Counted from the stretch's first letter, positions 7,974 to 18,551 are shown. The stretch: DNA of 64,000 bases from Thioflexithrix psekupsensis (GCF_002149925.1 NZ_MSLT01000023.1:62001-126000), one strand, 5' to 3'. The notes: a model not told the origin generated them from the letters alone. Numbers and translations are program-made.

Positions 7974-9062
7974 TCATTTATTAGCACCAAATAGTGACTT
8001 TATAAACGGAATAGATTGCCCACCTGAAAAATAACCTAACGCCTTATGATCTGTGCTTATAGAAAAAGATTTTTTATTCTGTTTCTGCGAATCTACTCTG
8101 TAAATCATTGGAGTTTCTCGAATATTTATATATACGTCCCAGTCTATAAAAATAGACGTGGTATTTTCAGAGCATCGTATCCATAATTTAGGGCGAACAG
8201 GTTGATTTAATGTTCCCTGAATAGTATTGCTAGCGGCTACGTGCATATAAACATTTACAGAATCATCTAAACTTGATTTATCAGTGGCAAAATTCCATTT
8301 GTTTTTCAATGCCCGCAAAGCTCTGGCTTTTTGCTCTTCAGCCTCATATTTTTGACGTTCAGCTTCGATAACTTTTTGAAAATGATCTAATTTTTGTTGG
8401 TAACTTGTGTTATCAGGTGACAACTGAAGAAGTTGTTTATAGCGGGTAAGATGCCCTTGTGTATCAGTCTTAGGCAAAGCATCAAGCTCTGACAGGAGTT
8501 TTTGACTTTGTGCCTCTTTCTCTGCTGCCTCGCGCTCCAGTCGCTCTGATTCCGCACGTTCTGCCAAAATTCCTTGTGCTTTATTAACCAACAAAGCAAC
8601 TTCCTCGTCAAGATCACTGTATATAGAGCCTTTGTCTATGATTGCCTGATAGTTTTCAATCTCAAGAAGGCTATTTAATTCACTCACAATGACATCACGT
8701 TGTTCTATAAACTGCGCTCTTTTTAGTTCAAGTTCAGCTTTTGCTTGCAATTCTGCTTGACGAACTTTTTCCGCACGTTCCGCAGTTTCTTGGGCTAATT
8801 GAGCTTCATCGCGTTTAGCAGGGCCTTCATGCGTCGTTGATACAGCCACGACGAAACCACTAACCAGTAAGACTGGAAATAACCACTTACGTTTAGGTAG
8901 TTTTACTAATTTTTCAGCTACAGGCGGCATTAAAGCAGCGGACGATAGCAATATTAAAAATCCGCCCATTGAAGAACTAATAAGTAATAATAACCCAAAT
9001 AATGCAACAATAATTGACACAACCCATTGAAATATTGCAAGTAATTTCTTTCCAATATCCAT
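7974..9062 (-). CDS. Membrane and coiled-coil protein with TagO/VasI-like C-terminal domain
   Basis: 362 residues. Two or three hydrophobic segments lie in residues 1-75. A long Glu/Lys/Arg/Ala-rich coiled coil follows (about 80-245), then a C-terminal domain (about 250-360). That domain's pattern (LWIRCSENTTSIFIDW, YRVDSQ, SFSISTDHKALGYF, IPFIKSLFGA) resembles the domain shared by type VI secretion accessory proteins TagO/VasI and related phage proteins. No other type VI gene is in the window, so a free-standing envelope or accessory role is more likely. ATG 9062 has only a weak ribosome site. Confidence 0.55.
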   Translation of the reverse strand: MDIGKKLLAIFQWVVSIIVALFGLLLLISSSMGGFLILLSSAALMPPVAEKLVKLPKRKWLFPVLLVSGFVVAVSTTHEGPAKRDEAQLAQETAERAEKVRQAELQAKAELELKRAQFIEQRDVIVSELNSLLEIENYQAIIDKGSIYSDLDEEVALLVNKAQGILAERAESERLEREAAEKEAQSQKLLSELDALPKTDTQGHLTRYKQLLQLSPDNTSYQQKLDHFQKVIEAERQKYEAEEQKARALRALKNKWNFATDKSSLDDSVNVYMHVAASNTIQGTLNQPVRPKLWIRCSENTTSIFIDWDVYINIRETPMIYRVDSQKQNKKSFSISTDHKALGYFSGGQSIPFIKSLFGANK

Positions 9063-9311
9063 ATTTTTAAGCCTATTTTTTGAAGTGATTGTCTGATTTT
9101 TTGTCTAACAAACAAGTAAACTATTTGTGCATAATACCCCAACAAATCCCCTCAATCAATATCAAAAAGCCAAAAACAGGCTACACTCCATCATATTTCA
9201 TCTCGCCCCCACAACCCCCATAGAAACGCCGTCGCAACGTGCCACGTCGAGTTTCAGCAAGAATCATCGTGTGAATTCTCAACGCGGCGCATCTGGACGG
9301 CATTCCCTCCC

Positions 9312-12300
9312 CTACCACTTCACCGCTTCAATCCCTGCAAAACCTTGTGCGGTTAATAAACCGTCTGAAGTCACCACACTGGCATTCGGATCGGGACAGT
9401 AATCTAGGGTTTTCACCAAATGTTTACTGTTTTCCCCTACGACCTGCCACACCTCACAACCGCCCCACATGGGTGGGAAACCCCGCACCGCTGCGTCTTC
9501 CATCAACATCGCCGGTTTTGCCATCGGATAATACCCATAACCCCCGCGATGTAAAAAAACCATGTCTCCAGACACTTGGCTTAACTGACTCGCGGTAAAT
9601 GTCCATTCCCCTGAAGCCGTTAAACGCCCTTGTTGTAAGGTGAAACGAGACAAACGGGCTGATTCTTCATTTTCACTTGGGGGTTGAATGTAATAACGTG
9701 GCTCACCACTGCAATGCACCCATAAAGCCTCATTATTCCATTGCACCTGAGTTTGGTAAAAATCACAATTTATCGCCAAAGAATCGCGTAAACTCGCCGC
9801 AGAAGCCGTTAATTGCAACACATTCACCTGCATTTGACCCTGAGCCGTCATCTCTTGGGTTAATAAAGCCCCCGAAGCCGTAAAAGCCACAGGCTCGCCC
9901 GGTATTGAGCGGGTCACTTGCGAATCGCCTGATAATGTCCAGCTATGCAACACCCATTGTTCAGGGAGCATCGTTTGCGGTTCAGCCACCACGTCTAACA
10001 CGGGTAAAATACAAATTTCAGCCCCTTTACACGGCACACCGCCGCGATCCACTTCTCCCGTCATTTGTGCGACGTGAAACGCCCCGCCCGCCACAAATCC
10101 CGCACTCCGTTGCCACCAATAGGGATAGGCATAAATTTCTTTTTCGGTTTCTAATACACGCGGCGCAGACACCGCGCCCGTTGCCATATTCACCGTTTGA
10201 ATCGCCAAAGGATGGCGATTGTAAAATACCGCTTGTCCCTCAGCTAACAATAAAGATTCGTAGCCTTTCCCGACCGTAAAAGACTGCACGGGACGATTTA
10301 AATCACTTTCCGCATAACGCGACACCCGATACAAACCCTGATCACCATAGGCCGCTGCCCATAATTCGCCGTTGTGACGTTTTAACCACGTCAATTGCGC
10401 GGCTAACTCCAATTCAGCCAGCGTTTTCGCCTGTCCTTGTCCCCATTGCACGGTTAATAAGGCCTGATTGCCCAAACCGACCAACGTAGAATCATTCAAC
10501 GCCAAACTGCGTTGTAAATTAATCGGAGTACTGACTTGTCCTGCATCGCGTAACTGTCCGTCGTTGAACGACACCACTTGTAAATAATGACTGCCTGTTT
10601 CCCACGACTGAATCGGCAATGCGGCATATTCCTGCGTCCAATCCAGTAATAAAGCGCGTTCATCTTCTAATGCGGGAGAATAATTCCACTTCATTTGCCC
10701 TTCCAACGGCACCACGCGATTAATCAAGGTGGGATTCGTGGGATTTGACACGTCGAACAAACTCATGGCCACACGTCGTACTGAAATATCGCCTTCTTCG
10801 GGCAATGGCACATCATGAATCCCGACGGCAAACAGACGATCTTGATGAAAAAACAATTTTTCTGACCAGCCTGGCACATGCAATTCCCCGACGATTTTCG
10901 GCGCGCTCGGCACACTTAAATCAATCACCCACAAGGGATCAGTGCGTTCATAAGTCACGACATACGCCTTATCATCGACAAATCTTGTCGCAAACAAATC
11001 TTCACCGGGGGCGATTTTATCGACTTGGCCGAGTAGGGTAATATTTTGATTGGTGATTTTAAACACAGCCAAACTGCTGCCGTCGTTGCGATCTGAGGGG
11101 CCGTAAACCACGCGCAATAAATCCTCTTTCACACTGACATGAAATTCCGATGGCACGCGTCCTGGCACCTGAATCAGCGGCAAACGCACTAAGGGTTCTG
11201 CTTGACGCAAGTCAAATAATTGAATTTGTTGGGTACGCCAATCGTTGGGATTATCGGTGATTAACACCAAATAATCGGTAAAAATCGCCAATTTTGCGCC
11301 ATAACCGTTTAATGTGACTTGGGCTTGTTGTGTTAAGCGGCCATCTTGTCCCACCGCCAAGGCAGTCACAACTAAATTTTGCGCCACACCACATCCCAGA
11401 CAGGGCATGATGGCGGGTTCTACCGTTTCTCCCTCGGTGGTCACGACATCAGTAGCGGGTTCAGGATTTTCAGTAAAGGAATTCATCACCACATAAAGCA
11501 TGTGATCGCGTCGGCGAGATTCTACAAAATGGCCGGGCAGGGTCATTTCCTGTAAAGTTTGCATCGTGCCGTTGGCGTTCGGTTGTAAAACAACTAAGCG
11601 CGTGCCGTTGCGATTATCACGGTAATCATTTTGTAATAGAATGACGCGGTCTGCCAAAACGTATAACTCTTGTGGCATTCCTTGTAAACGGGTTTCGCTG
11701 TGTAAACGTGGCGCACGGGGATCACTGACATCAATAATTTGGAATTTTTGCGCCTGACTGTTGGCATAGTACAAACGTTGGCCGACTAAGCGAAAAATAT
11801 CAGGTTTTTCGGTTTCTGCTTGACTGCCTTCGCTGCTGTCGGCGGAAGGGGGCGCGGCTTCAGCGGTAGGCACAGCGGTAGGCTCACTCAAACCTGCTTT
11901 TTCTTCCTCCCGATACAGAAAATCGGCCGAGTTTGCGCCTGCGGACAAGAAAAATTGTTGACTGGGCAAGCGGGCTTGACTGGCGCGTTGTGTCAAGGGG
12001 AAAACCGTACTCGCTTGCCAATGTTCCGTATTCAACACATCGCCTTCTGGTGAAATGGCGACCAAAGCCAAAAAGCATTGTGCTTGCGTTTGACAGGTTT
12101 CAGGCACTTGCGCCACTGCCTCTGCCACAAACGGTTGAACATCGGTAAATGTTTGATTTGCAATAGGAATTAAATCTTTTTGCCAACCTTTATCCATCGT
12201 CCATGATTGGACACTTTCCGTATCCAGATTAAACCAGACCAGATAAACTTTAACATTTTGTAAAGTTTCTTGATTCAGCACACTGATTTGTGCGGGGGCA

Positions 12301-12392
12301 TTGGTTTGGGGTTCTACGGTCAACTGCCACGCGGCCGAATACTGACTCAACGACCACAACAGTCCCGCACCCACTATTAAAGAAATACGCAT
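9312..12392 (-). CDS. Secreted beta-propeller domain protein
   Basis: About 1026 residues from the ATG at 12392, which has a strong AGAGGAAG eight bases upstream and opens a signal peptide (MRISLIVGAGLLWSLS.., cleaved near YSAA-W). The frame reaches back to 12416, but that start lacks a ribosome site. The body has repeated blade-like units of the form (L)YV...D.V.LL and IDVSDP..P, as in the secreted beta-propeller family (PF09826/LVIVD-like). I expect an extracytoplasmic binding protein. There is no catalytic signature. It is divergent from the Pat-type gene with about 165 bp between the starts. Confidence 0.6.
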   Translation of the reverse strand: MRISLIVGAGLLWSLSQYSAAWQLTVEPQTNAPAQISVLNQETLQNVKVYLVWFNLDTESVQSWTMDKGWQKDLIPIANQTFTDVQPFVAEAVAQVPETCQTQAQCFLALVAISPEGDVLNTEHWQASTVFPLTQRASQARLPSQQFFLSAGANSADFLYREEEKAGLSEPTAVPTAEAAPPSADSSEGSQAETEKPDIFRLVGQRLYYANSQAQKFQIIDVSDPRAPRLHSETRLQGMPQELYVLADRVILLQNDYRDNRNGTRLVVLQPNANGTMQTLQEMTLPGHFVESRRRDHMLYVVMNSFTENPEPATDVVTTEGETVEPAIMPCLGCGVAQNLVVTALAVGQDGRLTQQAQVTLNGYGAKLAIFTDYLVLITDNPNDWRTQQIQLFDLRQAEPLVRLPLIQVPGRVPSEFHVSVKEDLLRVVYGPSDRNDGSSLAVFKITNQNITLLGQVDKIAPGEDLFATRFVDDKAYVVTYERTDPLWVIDLSVPSAPKIVGELHVPGWSEKLFFHQDRLFAVGIHDVPLPEEGDISVRRVAMSLFDVSNPTNPTLINRVVPLEGQMKWNYSPALEDERALLLDWTQEYAALPIQSWETGSHYLQVVSFNDGQLRDAGQVSTPINLQRSLALNDSTLVGLGNQALLTVQWGQGQAKTLAELELAAQLTWLKRHNGELWAAAYGDQGLYRVSRYAESDLNRPVQSFTVGKGYESLLLAEGQAVFYNRHPLAIQTVNMATGAVSAPRVLETEKEIYAYPYWWQRSAGFVAGGAFHVAQMTGEVDRGGVPCKGAEICILPVLDVVAEPQTMLPEQWVLHSWTLSGDSQVTRSIPGEPVAFTASGALLTQEMTAQGQMQVNVLQLTASAASLRDSLAINCDFYQTQVQWNNEALWVHCSGEPRYYIQPPSENEESARLSRFTLQQGRLTASGEWTFTASQLSQVSGDMVFLHRGGYGYYPMAKPAMLMEDAAVRGFPPMWGGCEVWQVVGENSKHLVKTLDYCPDPNASVVTSDGLLTAQGFAGIEAVKW

Positions 12393-12557
12393 GATAACTT
12401 CCTCTTTAAACGCCATGACAAAAAAACTAGGTGATGCCCAACACAGACGAGGGGAGGTGGATAATTTGTCGGTGTGAAAAAAATAGGTAAAGCCACAATA
12501 AACGCTATAATCACTCCCACTTCACATCCGATTAAAGCACAAAAAGCATAAGACATT

Positions 12558-15347
12558 ATGAGTACACGTTATCTGCATTACTTTTTCCAACCCAACTCCA
12601 TTGCCGTCTTTGGCGCGTCCGAACGTCAGATGAGCATGGGCGGAATGGTCATTAAAAATTTATTGGCTTCTGGATTTGAAGGGCAATTAATGGCGGTGAA
12701 TTTAAAACCTTATCATAGCGTTTATGGGGTGCGTTGTTATCGCCATTTAAAAACGTTACCCAAACGCCCTGAATTAGCCATTTTATGCACGCCGCCTCAT
12801 ACGATTCCGCATTTGGTTAAAGAATTGGGTATTTATGGGATTAAAGCGGTATTGGTATTGACGGGAGGAATGTCGCGGGCGCAAAGTAAAAGTAATAAAA
12901 TCTTTGAAGAATTCCAAAATTTTTTTAATGATTTATTAGGTTTTGAATTAAGTAAAAAACCGCCGCGCTTATTAAAAAATTTAATTCAAGAAGTGGCAAA
13001 TCGTTATGATATACGCTTAATGGGACCCAATTGTATTGGTGTATTGGCGGCGAAATCGCGTTTAAATGCCAGTTACGCGCACAGTGCGATTCAGGAGGGG
13101 GCGATTGCTTTTATTGGTCAATCCGGTATTTTGAGTATGGCCATGTTAGATTGGGCGAATGGGCGGGATATTGGATTTTCTTATTTTACTTCATTGGGTG
13201 ACAGTGTCGATGTGGAATTTTCGGATTTAATTGATTATTTAGTAGACGATGAAAATACTAAAGTAATTTTATTGCATATTGAAACCTTATGTCATGCGCG
13301 TCGTTTTATTTCTTCGGTGCGGGCGGCGGCGAGAAAAAAATTAGTGGTGGTATTAAAAAGCGGACGTTTCTCAGCCTCCCAAGAAACGCCTGAACCGGTG
13401 CCGTTGGGTTTGCGTCATGGGGATTGTGTGTATCGGGCGATGTTGCGTCGTGCGGGGGTGTTGCGTTTAGAAAGCAGTGATGAGTTATTAGATACGCTAA
13501 GTGTTTTAACGCGAATGAAACCGTTAAATGGCGAACGTTTGGCCATTATGAGTAATGGCATGGGGCCTAATTTATTAGCGGTGGATGCGTTATTAAGACA
13601 GGGGGGAGAATTAGCCCGTTTAAGTGATGCCACATTGACCGCATTAGTTCCGATATTGCCTGCCTTTTGGTCGCGGCAACATCCCATTGATGTCAATGCC
13701 GATGCCCAAGCAGAACGTTATGCCACCACATTACGTTTAATGGCGCAAGATGCCAATGTGGATGCGGTATTAGTAATTTACGGTCCCAGTGTGCAAAGTG
13801 ATGCGTTAATAGTGGCTGAAAAGATTATTCAAACCAGTCAAGAATTGCCTTGTAATGTTTTAACCTGTTGGATGGGAATGGGCAAGGTAGAATCTGCACG
13901 CCAAGCCTTTGATAAAGCAAAAATTCCCAGTTTCGTCACGCCCGAAGAAGCGATTGATGCGTTTATGCAAATGGTGAAACATCGTCGCAATCAAGTCTCT
14001 GCTGTGCAAACGCCGCCGTTATTTTTAAATGAAAATGTGAGAAATCGCCAACAGGCTTGGTATTGGATTAATCACGCTTTAGATCATCAACGAGATTGGT
14101 TGACCACAGAAGAAGCGAAAGAAGTATTAGCAGCTTATCATATTTTCTTAAAACCACAGATAGAAAGTGAACAAATCAGTAGCTTAATGGCTCAGATTTT
14201 GGAATGGAATCCGCCTTATCGTTTACAATTATTACACACGGCATTGTTTAAACCTTTTCATAGTGCCAGTGATGTTCCCAATCAGGATTTAAGCCTTGAA
14301 ATTCTGCATAAAGGAGAATTAGAAAATGCGGCGAATCAGTTGCGTAATGAACTCAATCGACATTTTCCCCAAAGTTTATTTTTAGGGTATCAATTACAAC
14401 GAATGCAACGGGATGAGTCAATGATGCGTTTACGAGTGGGCGTGACGCGGCATATTGTGGGGGGGCCTGTAATTTTTATTGACACGGGATTGCATTCGCT
14501 GCTTAATATTCTCACGCAAGAAGTGGAATTATTGCCGATTAACCTTAAATTGGCACGGGATTTAATCGGCTATAATAAAATTAATCAGTGGTTAGAACTT
14601 TATACGCTTGAACCCGATAAACAAATTCAAAAATTAAGCGAAATATTGGTACAATTGTCGCAAATTGTTGTCGATGTGCCGATCATTAAAACGGTGGAGT
14701 TAATCTTATTACTTTCGCATCGAGAAGGTTTAATCGAGCATCAAGTGGCGATGGCTTTAGGCGAAAATGCGGAATTGGCGATTCAACCTTATCCCGAAGA
14801 GTTACAAAGTGAAACCGTATTAAGTACGGGAGAAACGGTGTTATTGCGCCCGATTCGCGGGGAAGATGAACCTGCGCATTTACATTTTTTAGAACAGTTA
14901 AGTCCGCGTGCTATTCGCTATCGTTTTTTTAACCATCGGTATAAAATTAGCCATTCCGAATTGGCACGTTTAACCCAAATTGATTATGCCAGAGAAATGG
15001 CATTTATTGCCGTGTCGCAACAAGGCAATAATCCGGTGACGATTGGCGCGGTAAGAGCTTATACGGATGCAGATAATATTCAGGCTGAATTTGCGATTGT
15101 GATTAGCGATAAATACAGTCGTTGTGGCTTGGGAACGGCGTTGATTTGTAAATTAATTGATTATTGCCAAAAACGCGGCACTTTACAAATGATCGGCACG
15201 GTTTTGCCTGACAATGAAGCCATGTTAAAATTGGTAAAAAAATTAGGCTTTCATGTGTTTTATGATAAAACCGAAGAAATTATGAAAGTGAGCCTGCATT
15301 TAAATCCTGCTAATTTTGAGTGGCAACGAACGCGGTTATGGCCGTGA
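12558..15347 (+). CDS. Pat-type protein acetyltransferase (acyl-CoA synthetase/GNAT fusion)
   Basis: 929 residues. In order: a CoA-binding Rossmann domain (FGASERQMSMGG near residue 18), succinyl-CoA ligase-like domains (GPNCIGV and FIGQSGILSMAM), a degenerate ATP-grasp region, and a C-terminal GNAT domain (from ETVLLRPIRGEDEP, about residue 755, with FAIVISDKYSRCGLG as the acetyl-CoA site). This is the layout of PatZ/YfiQ and Salmonella Pat, which acetylate and switch off acetyl-CoA synthetase and other enzymes. It is slightly longer than the 886-residue E. coli protein. The substrate here is inferred. Confidence 0.85.
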   Translation: MSTRYLHYFFQPNSIAVFGASERQMSMGGMVIKNLLASGFEGQLMAVNLKPYHSVYGVRCYRHLKTLPKRPELAILCTPPHTIPHLVKELGIYGIKAVLVLTGGMSRAQSKSNKIFEEFQNFFNDLLGFELSKKPPRLLKNLIQEVANRYDIRLMGPNCIGVLAAKSRLNASYAHSAIQEGAIAFIGQSGILSMAMLDWANGRDIGFSYFTSLGDSVDVEFSDLIDYLVDDENTKVILLHIETLCHARRFISSVRAAARKKLVVVLKSGRFSASQETPEPVPLGLRHGDCVYRAMLRRAGVLRLESSDELLDTLSVLTRMKPLNGERLAIMSNGMGPNLLAVDALLRQGGELARLSDATLTALVPILPAFWSRQHPIDVNADAQAERYATTLRLMAQDANVDAVLVIYGPSVQSDALIVAEKIIQTSQELPCNVLTCWMGMGKVESARQAFDKAKIPSFVTPEEAIDAFMQMVKHRRNQVSAVQTPPLFLNENVRNRQQAWYWINHALDHQRDWLTTEEAKEVLAAYHIFLKPQIESEQISSLMAQILEWNPPYRLQLLHTALFKPFHSASDVPNQDLSLEILHKGELENAANQLRNELNRHFPQSLFLGYQLQRMQRDESMMRLRVGVTRHIVGGPVIFIDTGLHSLLNILTQEVELLPINLKLARDLIGYNKINQWLELYTLEPDKQIQKLSEILVQLSQIVVDVPIIKTVELILLLSHREGLIEHQVAMALGENAELAIQPYPEELQSETVLSTGETVLLRPIRGEDEPAHLHFLEQLSPRAIRYRFFNHRYKISHSELARLTQIDYAREMAFIAVSQQGNNPVTIGAVRAYTDADNIQAEFAIVISDKYSRCGLGTALICKLIDYCQKRGTLQMIGTVLPDNEAMLKLVKKLGFHVFYDKTEEIMKVSLHLNPANFEWQRTRLWP

Positions 15348-15377
15348 TAGATTAAAATCTAAACGAGGGTTATTTTT

Positions 15378-16322
15378 ATGCAAAAATGGCTGTGTTTTTC
15401 TTTGCTGATTGGTTGTGGTTTTGTGGTCAATGTCAGTGCGCAAAATGCGCCCTATCGTATCGGCTTTTCTCAAGCCACCACGACAGAACCTTGGCGGTTA
15501 TTGTTTAATCAACAATTACGCGATGAAGCCGCTAAATATCCTGAAATTCACTTGCTGGTGACAGATGGTTTGGATCGAGCAGAGAAACAAATTAGTGATG
15601 TCGAGAATTTATTGCAAAATAAAATCGATGCGTTATTGATTTCTCCTAAAGTGGCCGATGCCTTAACGCCCATTGTAAATCAGGTGTATCAACAAGGCAT
15701 TCCTGTGTTTGTTTTGGATCGCAATATTAGTAATGATGATTACACCCAATTTATTGGCGGTGATAATTTATTAATTGGTCGCACTGCAGGCGAATATGTG
15801 GTGCAATTGTTAGGTGGTAAAGGTCAGGCGAAAGGGCGCATTGTAGAAATTTGGGGCATTCCCGAATCCACGCCCGCACAAGAGCGACACCGCGGCTTTC
15901 AAGAGGTGATCGCGCAAGAAACAGGAATTGTGAATTTAACCCATGCCGAAAACGCCAATGGACAATATAAGCAAGATATGGCTTATGAATTAATGGCTCA
16001 TTTTTTAGATCAATACTCTGATATTGATCTGGTTTATGCGCATAATGATCCGATGGCTTATGGGGCTTATTTAGCGGCTAAAGATTTGGGACGAGAAAAA
16101 AATATTTATTTTCTCGGTATTGATGGCATTCCCAGCGAAGGAATGCGTTGGGTGAATGAAGGGATTTTAACCGCTACGTTTGTTTATCAAACACCGGGGG
16201 CGGTTGCGATTCAACAAGCTTTAAAAGTTTTGCAAGGAGAATCGGTTGAGAAACGAATTATTTTACCCACTCAAGTGGTCGATAAAAACAACGTGGCTGA
16301 AATGCTGACACAACCTCAATAG
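15378..16322 (+). CDS. Periplasmic sugar-binding protein, RbsB-like
   Basis: 314 residues with a signal peptide (cleavage near VSA-Q) and a type 1 periplasmic-binding fold. Seen: IGFSQATTTEPWR at the start, VFVLDRNIS, and a hinge region with AHNDPMAYGAYLAAKDLG, the usual ribose/galactose-binding pattern. No permease or ATPase of a sugar transporter is adjacent, so it may serve as the sensor of a signalling system or feed a remote transporter. It lies 30 bp after the Pat-type gene and 10 bp before the LRR gene, suggesting one operon. Confidence 0.75.
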   Translation: MQKWLCFSLLIGCGFVVNVSAQNAPYRIGFSQATTTEPWRLLFNQQLRDEAAKYPEIHLLVTDGLDRAEKQISDVENLLQNKIDALLISPKVADALTPIVNQVYQQGIPVFVLDRNISNDDYTQFIGGDNLLIGRTAGEYVVQLLGGKGQAKGRIVEIWGIPESTPAQERHRGFQEVIAQETGIVNLTHAENANGQYKQDMAYELMAHFLDQYSDIDLVYAHNDPMAYGAYLAAKDLGREKNIYFLGIDGIPSEGMRWVNEGILTATFVYQTPGAVAIQQALKVLQGESVEKRIILPTQVVDKNNVAEMLTQPQ

Positions 16323-16332
16323 GATATGAGTT

Positions 16333-17757
16333 ATGAATGAGTTAATGCGCGTGATTAAAACGGGAACGCTATTTTTATTTGGTGCGGGAATGGTTTTAGC
16401 GGCTGTTGCTGAAGAAACAGCCCCTCCAGTGGAAATGAAAGCTGTTTCTAATGTGGAACAGATCACTGAATCGGCTGCTATTTTATCCACTGCAAAAACG
16501 GTATTTACTGTGGGTGAACCCATTACCATTACTTATCAAGGTTTACCGGGCAATGCGCAAGATTGGATTAGTGTGGTACAAGTGGGTTCAGCCGATGATG
16601 TGTATTCAAGAAATTGGACATATACCCAAAGTGCCACTGAAGGTGAATACACTGTTAAAGAACCCTTAGTCCCCGGCGAATATGAAGCCCGCTTGTATTT
16701 TGACTACCCCAAAGGTGGGATGGTCGTACAAAAGCGTCATGTTTTCCGCGTTGCAGAAGCCGCACCCAGTGAACCCGTTGTAGACGCTCAAGCCGAAGCC
16801 CTCGCAACACAGCGGGCGCAACGTATGTTAGAGATACGGGCGCAATTTATTTGCAATACTATTGGGGAAATTTCCAAAGCAGAATGTCTTAATTTATTCA
16901 GTTTTTACAACGCCACGCAAGGCGACCAATGGCGACACAATGAGGGCTGGAATCGCACCAATCGCCCTTGTCAGTGGTATGGGGTACAATGCGAGGCGGG
17001 ACATGTTGTTGCCTTAAATTTGCCAAATAACGGTTTAACAGGCACTTTGCCCGATTTAAGCGCGTTTACACAATTAAAGGTATTGTGGTTGTCGAATAAT
17101 AAACTAAGCGGCGAATTACCCGCCGTAGAAAAATTGACAAACCTACAAAAATTGTACTTAAATGGCAACGAATTTTCAGGCACTGTGCCTGCTTTAAACG
17201 CATTACAACAACTGCGGGCTTTGCATCTTTATGAAAACAATTTTTCTGGGGCAATTCCTGAATTATCTGCTTTAAGCCAACTGGAGACTTTTTATGGTTA
17301 TAATAACCAATTTAGTGGGTTAATGCCTTCGTTAATGAATTTAACGGCTTTGCAGGAATTGGATTTGTCAATTAATCAATTAACAGGGGAATTGCCTGAT
17401 TTGAGTGTTGCGCCTAATTTGCAATATCTGGGGGTAGAATTTAATCAATTATCAGGTCATTTTCCTGATTTAACCCAATCATTGGGGTTAGAATTTTTAT
17501 ATTTGGGAAATAATCAATTTTGTGGCGAAATTCCTAAGACACTCCCTGCCACGCATCCTTTTCTTCTTCTTAATTTAAATGCCAATGGGTTTTATAGCGA
17601 TGATCCAGCGGTGATTGATTTTCTTAATGAAATAGACCCCGAATGGACAGCCACACAAGTGGCTTGTGGAGAGGAGGAAAAGGTTGAGGAGATTGTGGAA
17701 GAAGAAGCTGATGTTGAACCCAATGATGACGAGGATTCAGCAGAAACACAGGAATAA
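16333..17757 (+). CDS. Secreted leucine-rich repeat protein
   Basis: 474 residues. A signal peptide (ends near VLA-A) precedes a beta-sandwich domain (about 55-140, ITITYQGLPGNAQDWI to YPKGGMVV). A short linker and about eight plant-type LRRs (L..N.LSG.LP; about 195-430) follow, opening with a cap that has CQWYGVQCE. The tail is strongly acidic (Glu/Asp-rich, last 30 residues). Proteins of this build usually bind other proteins or glycans outside the membrane. The partner is unknown. Confidence 0.7.
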   Translation: MNELMRVIKTGTLFLFGAGMVLAAVAEETAPPVEMKAVSNVEQITESAAILSTAKTVFTVGEPITITYQGLPGNAQDWISVVQVGSADDVYSRNWTYTQSATEGEYTVKEPLVPGEYEARLYFDYPKGGMVVQKRHVFRVAEAAPSEPVVDAQAEALATQRAQRMLEIRAQFICNTIGEISKAECLNLFSFYNATQGDQWRHNEGWNRTNRPCQWYGVQCEAGHVVALNLPNNGLTGTLPDLSAFTQLKVLWLSNNKLSGELPAVEKLTNLQKLYLNGNEFSGTVPALNALQQLRALHLYENNFSGAIPELSALSQLETFYGYNNQFSGLMPSLMNLTALQELDLSINQLTGELPDLSVAPNLQYLGVEFNQLSGHFPDLTQSLGLEFLYLGNNQFCGEIPKTLPATHPFLLLNLNANGFYSDDPAVIDFLNEIDPEWTATQVACGEEEKVEEIVEEEADVEPNDDEDSAETQE

Positions 17758-17891
17758 TTTTTTCTTTAAGGAAATGACGTAATAATGAGGATTTAAAAGC
17801 GGTCACTTCCTATTCTTCTCATTTTTTATTTTCTGCCTTAATCGATAATTAGAAAAACTAACGATGTCAGGCTTATTGTAAGGAGTTGTGA

Positions 17892-18551
17892 ATGGAGTTA
17901 AGCACCGAGAGAGCTGAGGTGTTTAGCACCCATCTATTTGGACAATCACATCAAGAAAAAGGTCTTTTATTGATCCATGATGGATGGGGCGTGTTGGAAT
18001 ATAATATGGCTTGGGCAGAGCGATTTGCACAAGCCAATTATCGGGTTGTTTTAGTGGATTTATATGATGGGCAACATCCCAATGATGTGCGAACGGTTAA
18101 TTTATTAACCCGTGAATTAACGGCACAGCAAGAAACGGTGCAAAAAAAATTAGCAACTCATCTAATGGCACTAAAAAAAGAAGTGCGTAAAGTGGCTGTA
18201 TTGGGTTGGGCATTTGGTGGTGTGCAGGCACAACGATTGGCGTTAAATTATCCTACCCTAATAGATGCTTTAGCGGTGTTTTATTGTCGTTTATTAATCA
18301 CCAAACAACGAGTACAAGAATTGCAAGCTCCTATGTTGGCCGTTTTTGCTGAAAATGAACCCACTTGGCCAGATAAACAAGCCGATTTAGAACAGATTAT
18401 GTATGAAGCGGATAAAACTTTAGTGTGTCACAGTTATCCTGCGGATGCGGGTTTTATTAATTCCAGTAGCGAAGCCTATGATAATCAAGCCTGTGAACGC
18501 GCTTGGCAGGATACACGGGCGTTTTTAGATCGTTATTTGAACCGCTTATGA
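17892..18551 (+). CDS. Dienelactone hydrolase-family protein, probably not catalytic
   Basis: 219 residues, matching the alpha/beta hydrolase dienelactone-hydrolase family along its length (LIHDGWGV.. near 27, VLGWAFGGVQA near 103, SYPADAGFI near 181, then AYD..A...AW..T). The family nucleophile, Cys in G.CFGG, is Ala107 here (codon GCA). The catalytic His, normally in GHGF, is Ala186. The usual Asp position is also changed (AENEP). It therefore looks like a pseudoenzyme with an intact fold. ffh follows 44 bp downstream. Confidence 0.7.
   Translation: MELSTERAEVFSTHLFGQSHQEKGLLLIHDGWGVLEYNMAWAERFAQANYRVVLVDLYDGQHPNDVRTVNLLTRELTAQQETVQKKLATHLMALKKEVRKVAVLGWAFGGVQAQRLALNYPTLIDALAVFYCRLLITKQRVQELQAPMLAVFAENEPTWPDKQADLEQIMYEADKTLVCHSYPADAGFINSSSEAYDNQACERAWQDTRAFLDRYLNRL

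Noticed and set aside
9905..10279. Plus-strand open frame of 124 codons inside the beta-propeller gene
   Set aside because: Shadow of the minus-strand gene; composition is Pro/Arg-rich with no start signal.
12483..12511. Possible promoter (TATAAT at 12506-12511) before the Pat-type gene
   Set aside because: No acceptable -35 at 16-18 bp, so I do not list it as a promoter.
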